This document shows positions 35,714 to 43,803 of a stretch of DNA of 64,000 nt, piece after piece. The translations under genes and the position numbers were made by a program. Location of the stretch: assembly GCA_026014815.1 (NCBI GenBank), contig JAOZHP010000031.1, forward strand, positions 1 to 64,000, in the 5' to 3' direction. Source of the DNA: Candidatus Bathyarchaeota archaeon (GTDB taxonomy: Archaea; Thermoproteota; Bathyarchaeia; TCS64). How positions within the stretch are numbered: the stretch's first letter is position 1; the number at the start of each line of letters is the position of its first letter. Below the pieces are notes generated by a model, which saw nothing but the letters and a program-made list of their open reading frames with translations, searched no databases and was not told the origin of the DNA.

Positions 35714-37106
35714 TGGGAGGCTTCAAACCCTCAGGCAGCAGAGGGGGCTCGTCGTGAGTCTTCTTACGTTCATGGAACTCTGTGTTTGCGTCTTTCAGTA
35801 GCTGGGGGTTCTGGAGTAGCTCCACTGCGCTCAGCGTCATGACTTGGGCCGCGCACATCCCCATCCGGTGGGTGACTCCGACGCCGCAGAGGGCGCTGCT
35901 AGCCCATCTGGGATACCTTACTCCCGGGGCTGGTGTCATTGCCTTGCTTACGTAGAGGCGGGCGGTGGGGCAGTGCCACGTGAACTCGTTCACGTCGTCG
36001 GCTGGATGGAAGTCACCGTACGCCTTCTCGGGAGGCACGATCTCGGTGTAGAGAGGCTCCTCCATGGGCTTCATCCCAAGGGTTCGCTGGATTGCACGCG
36101 CGAACTCCTTGTCCTCCTCGGTGTAAGCTGGGGCACCTATCGTCATGAGGTTCCTCCACATGACGTCTTTCATCACTGTGTTGGGGAGACCTGTCCGCAC
36201 TGCGGTAAGCACCCTTGCCTCGACGTCACAGTCTGCAACAAGTGCAGCACCCTTAGCACATCGTTCAATCACCGAGCCTACCGCTTCCTGGTCCTCCAGG
36301 TTGCTGTTTCTCCAAGCATACACGATCTGGCTAAAGGCGGGGTTTGCGACTGTACACTGGCCACCCGTCATTATGAACTCGTTGATACTGCCTCCCCTAC
36401 GCATGAGGGCGGGCATATGCTCCTTCATCATGTTCACGTTGTTGTACATGAGCACCGCTGCGTCAAGTGCACCCGGGTAAGTGACCGCTCCGCTCTGGCC
36501 CTCCGCGACTGCCTTCACCTTGAAGTTGAAAACCATGCTCTTGTAGGTTCTGGGCCAGACCTCATGGAGGACCGTGGTGGGGCCTCCCGGGTGCCACGCT
36601 AGCAACGTGTCCATCCCGTCAAAATAGCCATCTCGGGCCATGTACGGCTTGCCGACGCAGAGTTTCTCGGCGGGGGTGCCTAGGAGCCTGATTCGTACTT
36701 TGAGATCTTTCTCCTTCGAGACGTGTTTCAACGCTGCTGCGGCGAGGCAGCTGGCGACTCCCAGCATGTTGTGGGCGTCGGTGAACCCCGGCGCGTATGG
36801 TACCTCGGGGTCATCGTAGGGAACAGGCTTCTGGCTGTGCCCGGGGGTGGCGTCGTACTCAGCGAAGAGCCCGATTACGGGGCCGTCCTCTCCCCACATG
36901 CTGGTGAACGCGGTGGGCATCTCACTTACCCCCATCTCCACGTTGAAGCCCTGTCTCAGCATGTAATCGGCTAGATGCTTGCTGCTCTTATACTCGCGTA
37001 AGCCGGGCTCGGCCCACTTGAATAACTGGTCGCTCATGGCGTACATCTCTGCCGCGTTTTCGTTGAGCCAGTCAAGCGCCACCAGTTTCTCGGCGTTCAA
37101 ACCCAT
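35649..37106 (-). CDS. M20-family amidohydrolase, AbgB-like
   Basis: A 485-residue M20D-type amidohydrolase resembling the p-aminobenzoyl-glutamate hydrolase subunit B, which cleaves amide-linked amino acids. Visible features are IGLFAEYDATPGHSQ (metal Asp region), DAHNMLGVASCLAAAAL, ILLAWHPGGPT-like TLLAWHPGG and a C-terminal FTWHCPTARLYV. Family members usually end near the LPEGLKPP sequence. Here about 20 further residues read through the fused MFS remnant in another frame, so the tail was probably acquired by the same deletion. No AbgA partner is adjacent. Cytosolic. Confidence 0.85.
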   Translation of the reverse strand: MGLNAEKLVALDWLNENAAEMYAMSDQLFKWAEPGLREYKSSKHLADYMLRQGFNVEMGVSEMPTAFTSMWGEDGPVIGLFAEYDATPGHSQKPVPYDDPEVPYAPGFTDAHNMLGVASCLAAAALKHVSKEKDLKVRIRLLGTPAEKLCVGKPYMARDGYFDGMDTLLAWHPGGPTTVLHEVWPRTYKSMVFNFKVKAVAEGQSGAVTYPGALDAAVLMYNNVNMMKEHMPALMRRGGSINEFIMTGGQCTVANPAFSQIVYAWRNSNLEDQEAVGSVIERCAKGAALVADCDVEARVLTAVRTGLPNTVMKDVMWRNLMTIGAPAYTEEDKEFARAIQRTLGMKPMEEPLYTEIVPPEKAYGDFHPADDVNEFTWHCPTARLYVSKAMTPAPGVRYPRWASSALCGVGVTHRMGMCAAQVMTLSAVELLQNPQLLKDANTEFHERKKTHDEPPLLPEGLKPPIELRWPEWVDRPGGEWWIPDG

Positions 37107-37204
37107 CTCAGATCATCATTGACCATACTTTACGTGGTTAAAAGCCTTCAACACGGCACAGCGGGTATAGAGATTTAAGCCCCGATTGAGTAGGGAGAGA
37201 TAAG

Positions 37205-37360
37205 ATGTCTGAGCCAGAGATCAAGAGCCCTGATTGCAGTTCCTGTGGTCAGCCCTTGTTCCTCGACAAGGAAGAGTGCCAGGCCTTCATCGAGGGTAAA
37301 CTGAAGGAAGGATTCATCGTCTGCAGCTGCTGCGGTGTCTCCCCGAAACCAGAGAAATAA
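37205..37360 (+). CDS. Small zinc-ribbon protein, 51 residues
   Basis: A 51-residue ORF with CSSCGQPL near the N-terminus (C11, C14) and VCSCCGVSP near the C-terminus (C40, C42, C43), the two knuckles of a zinc ribbon. A TATA-like TTTAAG (37174-37179) about 27 bases upstream predicts an almost leaderless transcript, which supports the call. It is divergent from the M20 gene and convergent with cysS. Function unknown; perhaps an adaptor or RNA-associated zinc protein. Confidence 0.6.
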   Translation: MSEPEIKSPDCSSCGQPLFLDKEECQAFIEGKLKEGFIVCSCCGVSPKPEK

Positions 37361-37400
37361 ATCTTCTTTCTTATTATAATGGAAAATATGGTAGAGGCTA

Positions 37401-38840
37401 CTAGGATTTCAGTTTCCAAGTGGTTCCTTCGCTGGTGTCCTGTATCTCCACGCCTGCCTCGGCGAGCCTGTTCCTGATTATGTCAGCGAACGCGTAGTTC
37501 TTCTCTTTGCGTTGCTCCAGTCGGAGGTCAGTGATCATGGTGATCAGCCTTTCTGTGACCTCGTCGCCGCCCGTCGAGCGTTTCTCGAAGAGCCCGAGGA
37601 CGTTAAGCAGCTCCATGTAGTGTCTGGCTGCTTCCCCGAGGACTCCTTTGTTGGCTGGACCAGTGACGTACTCGTTGATGGCCCCGCTGATGGCGTGAAG
37701 GTGACCGAGGGCGATGGGTGTGTTGATGTCATCGTCCATGGCTTCTATGAACGCGGTCTTAGCTTCCTTCACTGTCTTGAGGAGCGTTGCCTCACGTTCC
37801 TCAAAGTCTAGGTTGTCGTCTGGGCCCTTCATGGCGTTCTCGATGAGGTCCAGTGTGTTCGCGAGGCGGTGCACAGTGTTCTCTGCGCTCTCCATGGCGC
37901 TCCATGTGAAGTTCAGGGGTCTCCTGTACTGGGTGCTCAGGTATAAATACCTGAAGGCCTCAGGGCTATGCTTTTCAAGGACGTCTTCGAAGCTCACGTA
38001 GTTGCCTAGGCTCTTGCCCATTCTTCCTCCGTCGATCATGAGGTGCCTCATGTGTATCCAGTACCGGACGAACTGTTTCCCGGTGTAGCTCTCGCTCTGG
38101 GCTACCTCGTTTTCGTGGTGGGGGAACGTGAGGTCCTCGCCGCCTGCGTGGATATCGATGGTTTCCCCTAGGAGCTGGTTGGTCATGACGCTGCACTCGA
38201 TGTGCCAGCCTGGGCGGCCTGGGCCCCACGGTGACTCATAGTATATGCCCCGCTCCAACTCGTCTGGTGTAGCTTTCTTCCAAAGAGCAAAATCATGGGC
38301 GTTCTCTTTATCGTACTCGTCCTTGCTGACTCGGTCGGTTTGCTCGACTTTCTCGACATCTACTCCACTTAGCGCGCCATAGCCCGGGAACTTGTCTATG
38401 TCGAAGTAGACCCCGTCCTCGGCGTCGTAGGCGATGCCTTTTTCCTCCAGTGTCTTGATGAAGTCTATCATCTGGGGCACATACGCGGTGGCTCTTGGAT
38501 GGCTGATGGCTCTCTTGTTGTTCAGCATGTCCAAGCCTCTGAGGAATACGCCTGTGTAGTGCTCCGTGAACTCTTTCAGGGTCTTTCCTGCTGTCCCGGA
38601 GTCACGGATGGTCTTGTCGTCGATGTCGGTGATGTTCAGTACGTACTTGACGTCGTAGCCTCTGTACTCTAGCCAACGTCTGATGAGGTCACCGCTGGTG
38701 AAGCTCCTCAGGTTGCCTATGTGAGGGTCCCCGTAGACGGTGGGGCCACAGACGTACATGGTGACGGTGGGTGGGTTAAGTGGCACGAACGGCTTTTTCT
38801 GCCGGGTCATGGTGTCGTAAAGCTGGACTGGGTGTTCCAT
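37401..38840 (-). CDS. cysS: Cysteine--tRNA ligase
   Basis: A class I synthetase of 479 residues that charges tRNA-Cys. It has the zinc/ATP site [16 protein letters not shown] (HIGN), [24 protein letters not shown] and a KMSKS-type loop written [10 protein letters not shown], where the first Ser of KMSKS is Gly; related RMSKS variants occur in CysRS. The C-terminal domain is complete. An SD-like GGAGGA lies 10-15 bases ahead of the ATG. The 5' leader is unusually structured (next entry), which suggests regulation at the RNA level. Confidence 0.95.
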   Translation of the reverse strand: MEHPVQLYDTMTRQKKPFVPLNPPTVTMYVCGPTVYGDPHIGNLRSFTSGDLIRRWLEYRGYDVKYVLNITDIDDKTIRDSGTAGKTLKEFTEHYTGVFLRGLDMLNNKRAISHPRATAYVPQMIDFIKTLEEKGIAYDAEDGVYFDIDKFPGYGALSGVDVEKVEQTDRVSKDEYDKENAHDFALWKKATPDELERGIYYESPWGPGRPGWHIECSVMTNQLLGETIDIHAGGEDLTFPHHENEVAQSESYTGKQFVRYWIHMRHLMIDGGRMGKSLGNYVSFEDVLEKHSPEAFRYLYLSTQYRRPLNFTWSAMESAENTVHRLANTLDLIENAMKGPDDNLDFEEREATLLKTVKEAKTAFIEAMDDDINTPIALGHLHAISGAINEYVTGPANKGVLGEAARHYMELLNVLGLFEKRSTGGDEVTERLITMITDLRLEQRKEKNYAFADIIRNRLAEAGVEIQDTSEGTTWKLKS

Positions 38841-38937
38841 TATATTGCTTCCTCCAGAAAGTCTGCTAGACGAGTACGTTGTGAATCTTTGTTTAGATTA
38901 TTGGACACAATAGTCTCAATCTTCCTGTCTAGCAGTC
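38841..38937 (-). ncRNA. Candidate structured 5' leader of cysS (riboswitch-like)
   Basis: On the minus strand a TATA box at 38957-38964 predicts transcription from about 38935. The leader would begin with CTGCTAGAC (38935-38927), whose exact complement GTCTAGCAG lies at 38871-38863, forming a 9-bp closing stem. Inside are two perfect hairpins, TATTG-TGTC-CAATA and AATCT-AAACAA-AGATT. A second AGATT upstream can instead pair with the same AATCT, so two folds are mutually exclusive. Just after the closing stem, CTTTC-TGGA-GGAAG can form a hairpin holding the GGAGG ribosome-binding site. This is the architecture of a cis-regulatory RNA. It is predicted by eye, without free-energy or covariation support. 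Confidence 0.45.
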
Positions 38938-38956
38938 ATTTGTTTGGGTGGGTGGG

Positions 38957-38964
38957 ATATAAAT
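38957..38964 (-). promoter_or_regulatory. TATA box of cysS
   Basis: ATTTATAT on the minus strand. Initiation 24-26 bases downstream falls at about 38935, the 5' edge of the closing stem of the cysS leader. The divergent gene at 39034 has its own TATA box, TTTAAATA, at 38993-39000. Confidence 0.6.
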
Positions 38965-39033
38965 GATATGTGGTCACATCATGTTACTCACGTTTAAATA
39001 GCCTCATTATTGACCACGAGTTAGGTGTGCTTC

Positions 39034-39939
39034 ATGGGAAAATGTCTGAAATCTAAAGTAAACTTCAACACTGAGGCATTAGAGAAGATAGTTTACGAGC
39101 CCCAATGGGTGCTAGATAACCAAGAAGAGTTCTGGACCGGTTATCCCGTCCAGCAGTATGCTCGGGACTGGGCGGAGCAGGTCAAGTACACTATCGATTA
39201 CGATGAGTGGAGACAAAGGATCTCAGACTGGGCGGCCATGCCTTTGAAGGAGCGAGAATCAAGTATCTTTCTGAGGAACACCGAGAGGATTCTTGAGGGT
39301 AAAGGGATTTTCCTGGAGAAAGCGCTTCCATATCTCTGCTCATATCTACCCTCTGACGCAAATCTTGACATCGGGATACATTTCACGGCGTTTATTCCTC
39401 CGAGGGCGTTCGCGATGGGTGAGATTGGCATCAACGTGGCGGCGAATTACTGGAAAAACAACGCCGATAATATACTCAACGTGTTGGTCCATGAGTTGTT
39501 CCACGTTGGCTTCAGTTACTGTGAGGAGCAGTCCGGAATAGAATATGATCAGGATGACGCTATTCTAGGCATCTTGAGGAACATCCATAACGAGGGCATA
39601 TGCACTTACGTTGCGTATAACGCTCAGGACATTTTCCCGGCACCTGACGAAAAAGATTTCCAGTACCTCGACGACCCACAGCTCGTTGACCATCATATAT
39701 CAAACGTCAACATGATCCTCGAAAAGGTAGGCAAGATACCGGGAGAGGAGCTGGACAAGCTCTCTTGGGATGTGGGAGTGATTGGACGTAGCTTCTACGT
39801 GACAGGGGCACTGATGTGCAAGGTGATCGAGGAAAATGCTGGAAGACAGTCACTTGTCAACACGATGACTGAGGGACCGGAAAGCTTCCTGCGGTTATAC
39901 CATAAGTACGCTGATGCCTCAAGGAAATTAAATGCTTAA
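39034..39939 (+). CDS. Putative zinc metalloprotease (HELFH gluzincin-like), unknown family
   Basis: A protein of about 301 residues with the zincin signature VLVHELFHVGF (HExxH) near residue 155 and a likely third ligand in the helix NIHNEGICTYVAYNA about 40 residues later, the spacing of gluzincins such as DUF2268-like predicted proteases. There is no signal peptide or membrane helix. A TATA box (38993-39000) predicts initiation near 39021. I chose ATG 39034, preceded by AGGTG, over GTG 39025. The substrate is unknown; the motif is intact, so activity is likely. Confidence 0.7.
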   Translation: MGKCLKSKVNFNTEALEKIVYEPQWVLDNQEEFWTGYPVQQYARDWAEQVKYTIDYDEWRQRISDWAAMPLKERESSIFLRNTERILEGKGIFLEKALPYLCSYLPSDANLDIGIHFTAFIPPRAFAMGEIGINVAANYWKNNADNILNVLVHELFHVGFSYCEEQSGIEYDQDDAILGILRNIHNEGICTYVAYNAQDIFPAPDEKDFQYLDDPQLVDHHISNVNMILEKVGKIPGEELDKLSWDVGVIGRSFYVTGALMCKVIEENAGRQSLVNTMTEGPESFLRLYHKYADASRKLNA

Positions 39940-40560
39940 TTATTCCTTGAATTTTTCAAGTTTCTCCGCAAGCCTTCTTCTGCCTGCTTCAGCAGTTATC
40001 TCTGCTCTTGTCCTCTCGTTTACAGATCTAGTAATGTCAAGTTTTCTTCGTAGTCCTTTCAGGAAAAGGCTGGCTTCCTCAGCTCGGATTAGATGGAGGT
40101 AGATTTCCTCCATGGTCTCCAAATGCTTCTCGGCTGTCGCGAGGTCTCCCTCTCTGAGCCGGTCAAGCGACTCGCGTCTTAGCTCACCTGGTACGTCAGC
40201 GAGTCCGAGGACGTAGTTTGTCTCAGCGATGTTTAGGTCTCGTGGTGAGGGGTATCTTCCCTCGGCTAAGAGACTCTGTAGGATGGATGCCTCGGCGTAC
40301 TCCTGTCTTGCTGCCTGCACAGACTCGTAGAACATCAACTCGGGGCTGAGTGACCCAGACTCTTTAATCTCTTTGAGTAGCTTTGTTGCCTCCATTAGGT
40401 TCTTGGTTGATTTCTGCATTTCTCCGTTATGCTGGTGCATGATTGCTTGTTTGGAAAGCGTCCTTGCTTTGCGGGCTCTAGCCATAATGTTATCTTTTGC
40501 CTGTTCTTTTTCTTTGAGTTGTTTGACGGTCTCCTCGATGATGTCTTTGAGGGAGTCCAT
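39940..40560 (-). CDS. Translin-family protein
   Basis: A 206-residue all-helical protein of the translin/TRAX family. The signature region is DVPGELRRESLDRLREGDL, followed by MEEIYLHLIRAEEASLF and LRRKLDITRSVNERTRAEI. Archaeal translins form octameric, RNA/ssDNA-binding shells, and TRAX-like members are RNases. The acidic catalytic set of TRAX cannot be confirmed by eye. The N-terminal 60 residues form a charged coil. It is divergent from the DUF2178-like gene across a promoter with an iron-type box. Confidence 0.87.
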   Translation of the reverse strand: MDSLKDIIEETVKQLKEKEQAKDNIMARARKARTLSKQAIMHQHNGEMQKSTKNLMEATKLLKEIKESGSLSPELMFYESVQAARQEYAEASILQSLLAEGRYPSPRDLNIAETNYVLGLADVPGELRRESLDRLREGDLATAEKHLETMEEIYLHLIRAEEASLFLKGLRRKLDITRSVNERTRAEITAEAGRRRLAEKLEKFKE

Positions 40561-40636
40561 AGTTACTCTTACGGGGGCTTGTTCTTATTGTTTAGGTGGC
40601 TTCAGGATTGTTCTTGAACAACCTTTAAATATTACA

Positions 40637-40675
40637 TGTTAGGTTGACATAACGCAATGTGCGGTATACCTAACA
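40637..40675. promoter_or_regulatory. Inverted repeat and DtxR-like box upstream of a DUF2178/XRE pair
   Basis: TGTTAGGT (40637-40644) and ACCTAACA (40668-40675) are exact inverted copies. The first arm begins TTAGGTTGACATAA (40639-40652), identical at 12 of 14 positions to the iron box before FTR1. A TATA element, TTTAAATA (about 40625-40632), lies just upstream, so the sites flank the predicted start of transcription near 40655. Repression by a metal-responsive or XRE regulator is plausible. Confidence 0.55.
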
Positions 40676-40715
40676 AATTGTTGGGTTGAAAACACAAAAA
40701 GGAGAGTGAAAAAAT

Positions 40716-41138
40716 ATGGAAAAATCGAACACAAAATGGATAATCGCCACAGCGGCAGTCACACTAGCCTCATTCCTCATAGGCTACTACGCCTTCGGGG
40801 GCGGCAGAACAGGTGTAATGCTTGCGGCGCCCCTAGGCCTCATAGTTGGTATCCTTGTACCCTTCTTCAAGAAGATGAATGACACGAGACAAGCAAGAAA
40901 ACAAGGAATATCCGTCGAGGACGAGCTCAGTCACCTGCTGAACGGAAAGGCGGCGTGGGTCGCTTTCCAAGTTGGGAACTACTTCGTGCTTGCCCTGATG
41001 TGGTACTCATTCGTGTCAACTTCACTGATGGACAGGTCACCGATGGAAGTACCGTCTGTGTTGATCCTTGCTTTGTTGGTCCGGATAGCCATCTACGGGG
41101 CTGCCCGTCTATACTACGGGAAAAACCCAGTCAGGTGA
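40716..41138 (+). CDS. Four-helix membrane protein, DUF2178-like
   Basis: A 140-residue membrane protein with four hydrophobic segments (about 9-29, 34-52, 82-101, 112-131) and a cytoplasmic loop after helix 2 ([21 protein letters not shown]). The loop and layout resemble DUF2178 proteins, which commonly precede a small XRE regulator, and that is the case here: the XRE gene starts 4 bases after this stop. A similar pair lies at 43415-44001. Role unknown; the pair may form a membrane sensor and regulator unit. Confidence 0.65.
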   Translation: MEKSNTKWIIATAAVTLASFLIGYYAFGGGRTGVMLAAPLGLIVGILVPFFKKMNDTRQARKQGISVEDELSHLLNGKAAWVAFQVGNYFVLALMWYSFVSTSLMDRSPMEVPSVLILALLVRIAIYGAARLYYGKNPVR

Positions 41139-41142
41139 TGGG

Positions 41143-41352
41143 ATGAGAACCAGGATAAAGGAGCTCAGGGCGAGGGAGGGCCTCACTCAGGCAGACCTAT
41201 CCAAAAAAGTAGGGTGCAGAAGGGAGACCATAAGCTTCGTCGAGAAAGCTGAGTACAACCCTTCTCTGCTCCTTGCCGTAAGGATAGCCAAGGTCTTCGG
41301 TGAGGCGGTGGAGAACGTGTTCATCTTCGAGGCGGAGGACCTGGCCCTCTAG
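41143..41352 (+). CDS. XRE-family helix-turn-helix regulator, 69 residues
   Basis: A compact Cro/C1-type regulator consisting of just the [41 protein letters not shown] in substance, with the recognition helix at RRETISFVE. The SD AGGTGATGGG overlaps the previous stop. This short YozG/SinR-like form is typical of regulators paired with DUF2178-like membrane proteins. It probably acts on its own promoter, where inverted repeats are present. Confidence 0.88.
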   Translation: MRTRIKELRAREGLTQADLSKKVGCRRETISFVEKAEYNPSLLLAVRIAKVFGEAVENVFIFEAEDLAL

Positions 41353-41383
41353 ATTTCAAGTTATTTGGGTTCAATTTATGAGC

Positions 41384-41494
41384 CTAGAGGCTAACGTCGA
41401 GATTACCCGTTCTTATTTTCCGTGCGATGTACCCGAACCCTAAGAAAACATAAGCGTAGAGTAACGCGTAGAACATGGCATCGACATTTGTCAT
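41384..41494 (-). CDS. Possible 36-residue membrane miniprotein
   Basis: An ORF starting MTNVDAMFYALLYAYVFLGF, then YIARKIRTG, giving one transmembrane helix followed by a positively charged tail. It lies in the 335-base gap between the XRE gene and the creatininase-family gene (41353-41687); I see nothing else convincing there. Evidence is limited to the helix-plus-basic-tail pattern, so it may be chance. Confidence 0.35.
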   Translation of the reverse strand: MTNVDAMFYALLYAYVFLGFGYIARKIRTGNLDVSL

Positions 41495-41687
41495 GGCATT
41501 AGACTTAAAATTCATCTAATAGGGACTATGAAACCGGGGTCTGTATCACTGATCCATGTTTTTTGAAGGATCGTAGCATGTGATGAAGCTGAAACCGTAT
41601 GCATTTTACTAGGCAGCATTTTTTCGAGTGTTATTGAAGAGTAAATAGTGTTTTATCTTCACTCCGCCTACTTTTTCAGTGATTTCT

Positions 41688-42533
41688 ATGAGTGAGAACG
41701 GAAAATTATCCAAGTTTTGGCTTCACGAGTTGACGAGGCCCGCCTTCGTTGACTGGATGGAGAACGAAAAACACCCCGTAGCGGTGATAGGCATCGGCAG
41801 TATCGAGCAGCATGGCCCCCACCTGCCCCTAGGTATGGACTCGCTTGCTATCCAGCATTACATCCACGAGGTGGCTAAACGTAGTAACAGTGTAGCTGTG
41901 CATCCCTGTTTCCCCGGGTACAGTCCCCACCACATGGGGTTCCCCGGCACCATAACGTTCAGCTCGGAGACGCTGATGGGCGTCCTCATGGACACCATTG
42001 GTAGTCTAAGCAAGCATGGCATGAAACGTTTCTGTGTAATGAACGGTCACGGCGGTAACGTACAGATAATGAACCTGGCGATGCGGTTAGCCAAGCGCAA
42101 ATACAACGTCATGGTGGCTGCACCTCAGGGACCGACAGACACTGAACTAGCCAAGACGGTGGCTGAACGCCAGAAGAGGCACTGGGACGTCCACAGCGGC
42201 CCCACTGAAACAGGTGGAGCCCTCGCGTTGTTCCCTGAGCTTGTGGAGCTGAGTAACCTCGACGACTGGGAGGTGACCCTGAAGATGGACCCCAAATTGA
42301 TGGAGTTCCGTGACCCTGATCGTCCTGACTATGATTTGGTGAGTCAGGTCTACGGTGCGTGCACTCCGCCAAATAATATTGACTTCACCAGCACCGGGGT
42401 CTACGGTAAGAATGACCCGAGGGACGCCGACGTCGAGGAGTCAAAGAAGAGGTTCGAGGAACGAGTTAGCTTCGTAACCGAGTTCATCAAGGTCTGGAAG
42501 ACGATCCCAACACCGAAAGCCTTCCAAGACTAA
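41688..42533 (+). CDS. Creatininase-family amidohydrolase
   Basis: A protein of about 281 residues from the creatininase/FAPy-deformylase-like superfamily, zinc or manganese amidohydrolases. The metal signature is GIGSIEQHGPHLPLGMD, followed by GFPGTITFS, MNGHGGNVQI and a late HSGPTETGGAL, all conserved. ATG 41688 is preferred to GTG 41679. In archaea this family includes 2-amino-5-formylamino-6-ribosylaminopyrimidinone deformylase (ArfB) and other amidases. The neighbouring racemase-like and D-aminopeptidase genes hint at an amino-acid-derived amide, but that is inference. Confidence 0.87.
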   Translation: MSENGKLSKFWLHELTRPAFVDWMENEKHPVAVIGIGSIEQHGPHLPLGMDSLAIQHYIHEVAKRSNSVAVHPCFPGYSPHHMGFPGTITFSSETLMGVLMDTIGSLSKHGMKRFCVMNGHGGNVQIMNLAMRLAKRKYNVMVAAPQGPTDTELAKTVAERQKRHWDVHSGPTETGGALALFPELVELSNLDDWEVTLKMDPKLMEFRDPDRPDYDLVSQVYGACTPPNNIDFTSTGVYGKNDPRDADVEESKKRFEERVSFVTEFIKVWKTIPTPKAFQD

Positions 42534-42550
42534 CCCCACTTTTTTGAAGA

Positions 42551-43282
42551 TTATTTTTGTAGGCTTGGCGGCACAGGGTAGATCCTTTTGCTGTGGGTTA
42601 TCCCTAGGTCGATGAGGGTCTCGGCTGTCTTTACGGCTGCCTTCACCGGGTTGATGGCTGGTACACCTATTTCTTGGGTGAGCCTGTCGTCCACCATGAG
42701 GAACCCCATGCTCATGCACCCATAGGTGACGGCGCCGGCTCCGTGCTCATTGACGGCGCTATGTCCTTCCCTGACCATGGCTTCGTAGGCTTTCTCTGGG
42801 TTGGTCCTGAGCTCGGGGACTGTGAGTCCGACGGGGTGAGTGGAGACGTGTTTCTGTAAGCCATCTCGTTCATGAAGGAGGATGGTTTTGGGTTTTCCTT
42901 TGCCGGTGGTTATGACGCTGAATCTGGGGGCGAGGAGGCTGCAGAGGTGCTTGGCGGTGGAGCCGGGGGGTATCACGGGTACGTTGAGTATCTCTCTGAG
43001 GGGGGCTATTCCTGGGTCGCCTCCGCATGGGATGATGACTGCCTGGTACCCTGCTTTCTCGGCTGCGATGGCGCACTCCAGATCCTCGACTGTGCTGAGC
43101 TGTGCTTCGTAGCTTGATTGGATGGTGCCTAGATGGCTCTTCTTGGGGTCTTTCTCTAATCCGTAGATGTCTATTTGGGTGTCTTTGGCTGCGATGTCTC
43201 TGAGTATTTTTTCTCTTCTGGCTAGCTCGCCTGTGAGTTTGCCTGTGGAGGCGGTTGCCATGAGGAACGCTATCTTTCGCAT
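42551..43282 (-). CDS. Asp/Glu/hydantoin racemase family protein
   Basis: About 243 residues of the cofactor-independent Asp/Glu racemase superfamily. The two catalytic-cysteine contexts are present: VIIPCGGDPGI in the first half and VTYGCMSMGFL in the second. The spacing and sequence are closest to the hydantoin racemase or maleate isomerase-like branch. The start is ATG 43282 (MRKIAFLM), since the upstream 20 residues are not family-like. It is convergent with the creatininase-family gene. It may supply or consume D-amino acids alongside DppA. Confidence 0.82.
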   Translation of the reverse strand: MRKIAFLMATASTGKLTGELARREKILRDIAAKDTQIDIYGLEKDPKKSHLGTIQSSYEAQLSTVEDLECAIAAEKAGYQAVIIPCGGDPGIAPLREILNVPVIPPGSTAKHLCSLLAPRFSVITTGKGKPKTILLHERDGLQKHVSTHPVGLTVPELRTNPEKAYEAMVREGHSAVNEHGAGAVTYGCMSMGFLMVDDRLTQEIGVPAINPVKAAVKTAETLIDLGITHSKRIYPVPPSLQK

Positions 43283-43374
43283 GGGTGGATTATGGTTTAG
43301 GTGTTTTTTGAGAATATCGGGTGAAGTGTTTGACGCATCCACATAATGGTAATATCTCTTTACATTTAGTATAG

Positions 43375-43382
43375 TTTATATT
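43375..43382 (+). promoter_or_regulatory. TATA box of the second DUF2178/XRE pair
   Basis: TTTATATT, predicting initiation near 43404. That lies beyond an in-frame ATG at 43388 and just at the ATGs at 43406 and 43415, so it helps decide the start and indicates a leaderless or near-leaderless mRNA. Confidence 0.5.
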
Positions 43383-43414
43383 ACATTATGTATAGAACGT
43401 TTTACATGATTGGT

Positions 43415-43801
43415 ATGGATAAAACAAAATACAACCAGTTGAAGAACGGAATAGTCTTCGTAATAGGACTGATGATGGCCTTCGGTGCGATAAGACATAA
43501 CTATGTGTTATCTATGGTAACCGTCGTTCCCGGTATTGTAGTGCTCTACACTTTGAGGAAAGGGGTGAGTGAGGTAGTACACGATGAGAGAACCGCGGTG
43601 ATCCAGCACAAGGCCGCCAGCAGGACGCTGGGGTACATGACTGCCCTTATGGGTTTATCGGGGCTGGTGCTCGTCGAGATGAGTTTCCGTGGCTACTCAG
43701 AGATACGTGACGTGGGCTACGCGTTCGCCTACATGGCTAACATCATCTTAGGCGTCTACGCGCTCTTCACGTGGTACTACGGTAAACAGATGGGGGACTA
43801 G
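43415..43801 (+). CDS. DUF2178-like four-helix membrane protein
   Basis: About 128 residues with four hydrophobic segments and a loop EVVHDERTAVIQHKAASRT between helices 2 and 3, the hallmark of DUF2178. The predicted transcription start near 43404 argues against the upstream ATG at 43388, so I use 43415. It is followed after 2 bases by a small XRE regulator. It is a second copy of the arrangement at 40716-41352, although the two membrane proteins are only distantly alike. Confidence 0.75.
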   Translation: MDKTKYNQLKNGIVFVIGLMMAFGAIRHNYVLSMVTVVPGIVVLYTLRKGVSEVVHDERTAVIQHKAASRTLGYMTALMGLSGLVLVEMSFRGYSEIRDVGYAFAYMANIILGVYALFTWYYGKQMGD

Positions 43802-43803
43802 CC

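Noticed and set aside
35844-36602. Long + strand ORF of about 250 codons
   Set aside because: It lies entirely antisense to the M20 gene, which has clear family motifs. Its His/Cys-rich content is typical of a reverse-strand shadow. Similar shadows occur opposite the aminotransferase, DP2 and oligopeptidase genes.
38841-38937. T-box riboswitch ahead of cysS
   Set aside because: No T-box consensus sequence or specifier-loop layout is recognisable, and T-boxes are known from bacteria. The leader is kept as an unclassified structured candidate.
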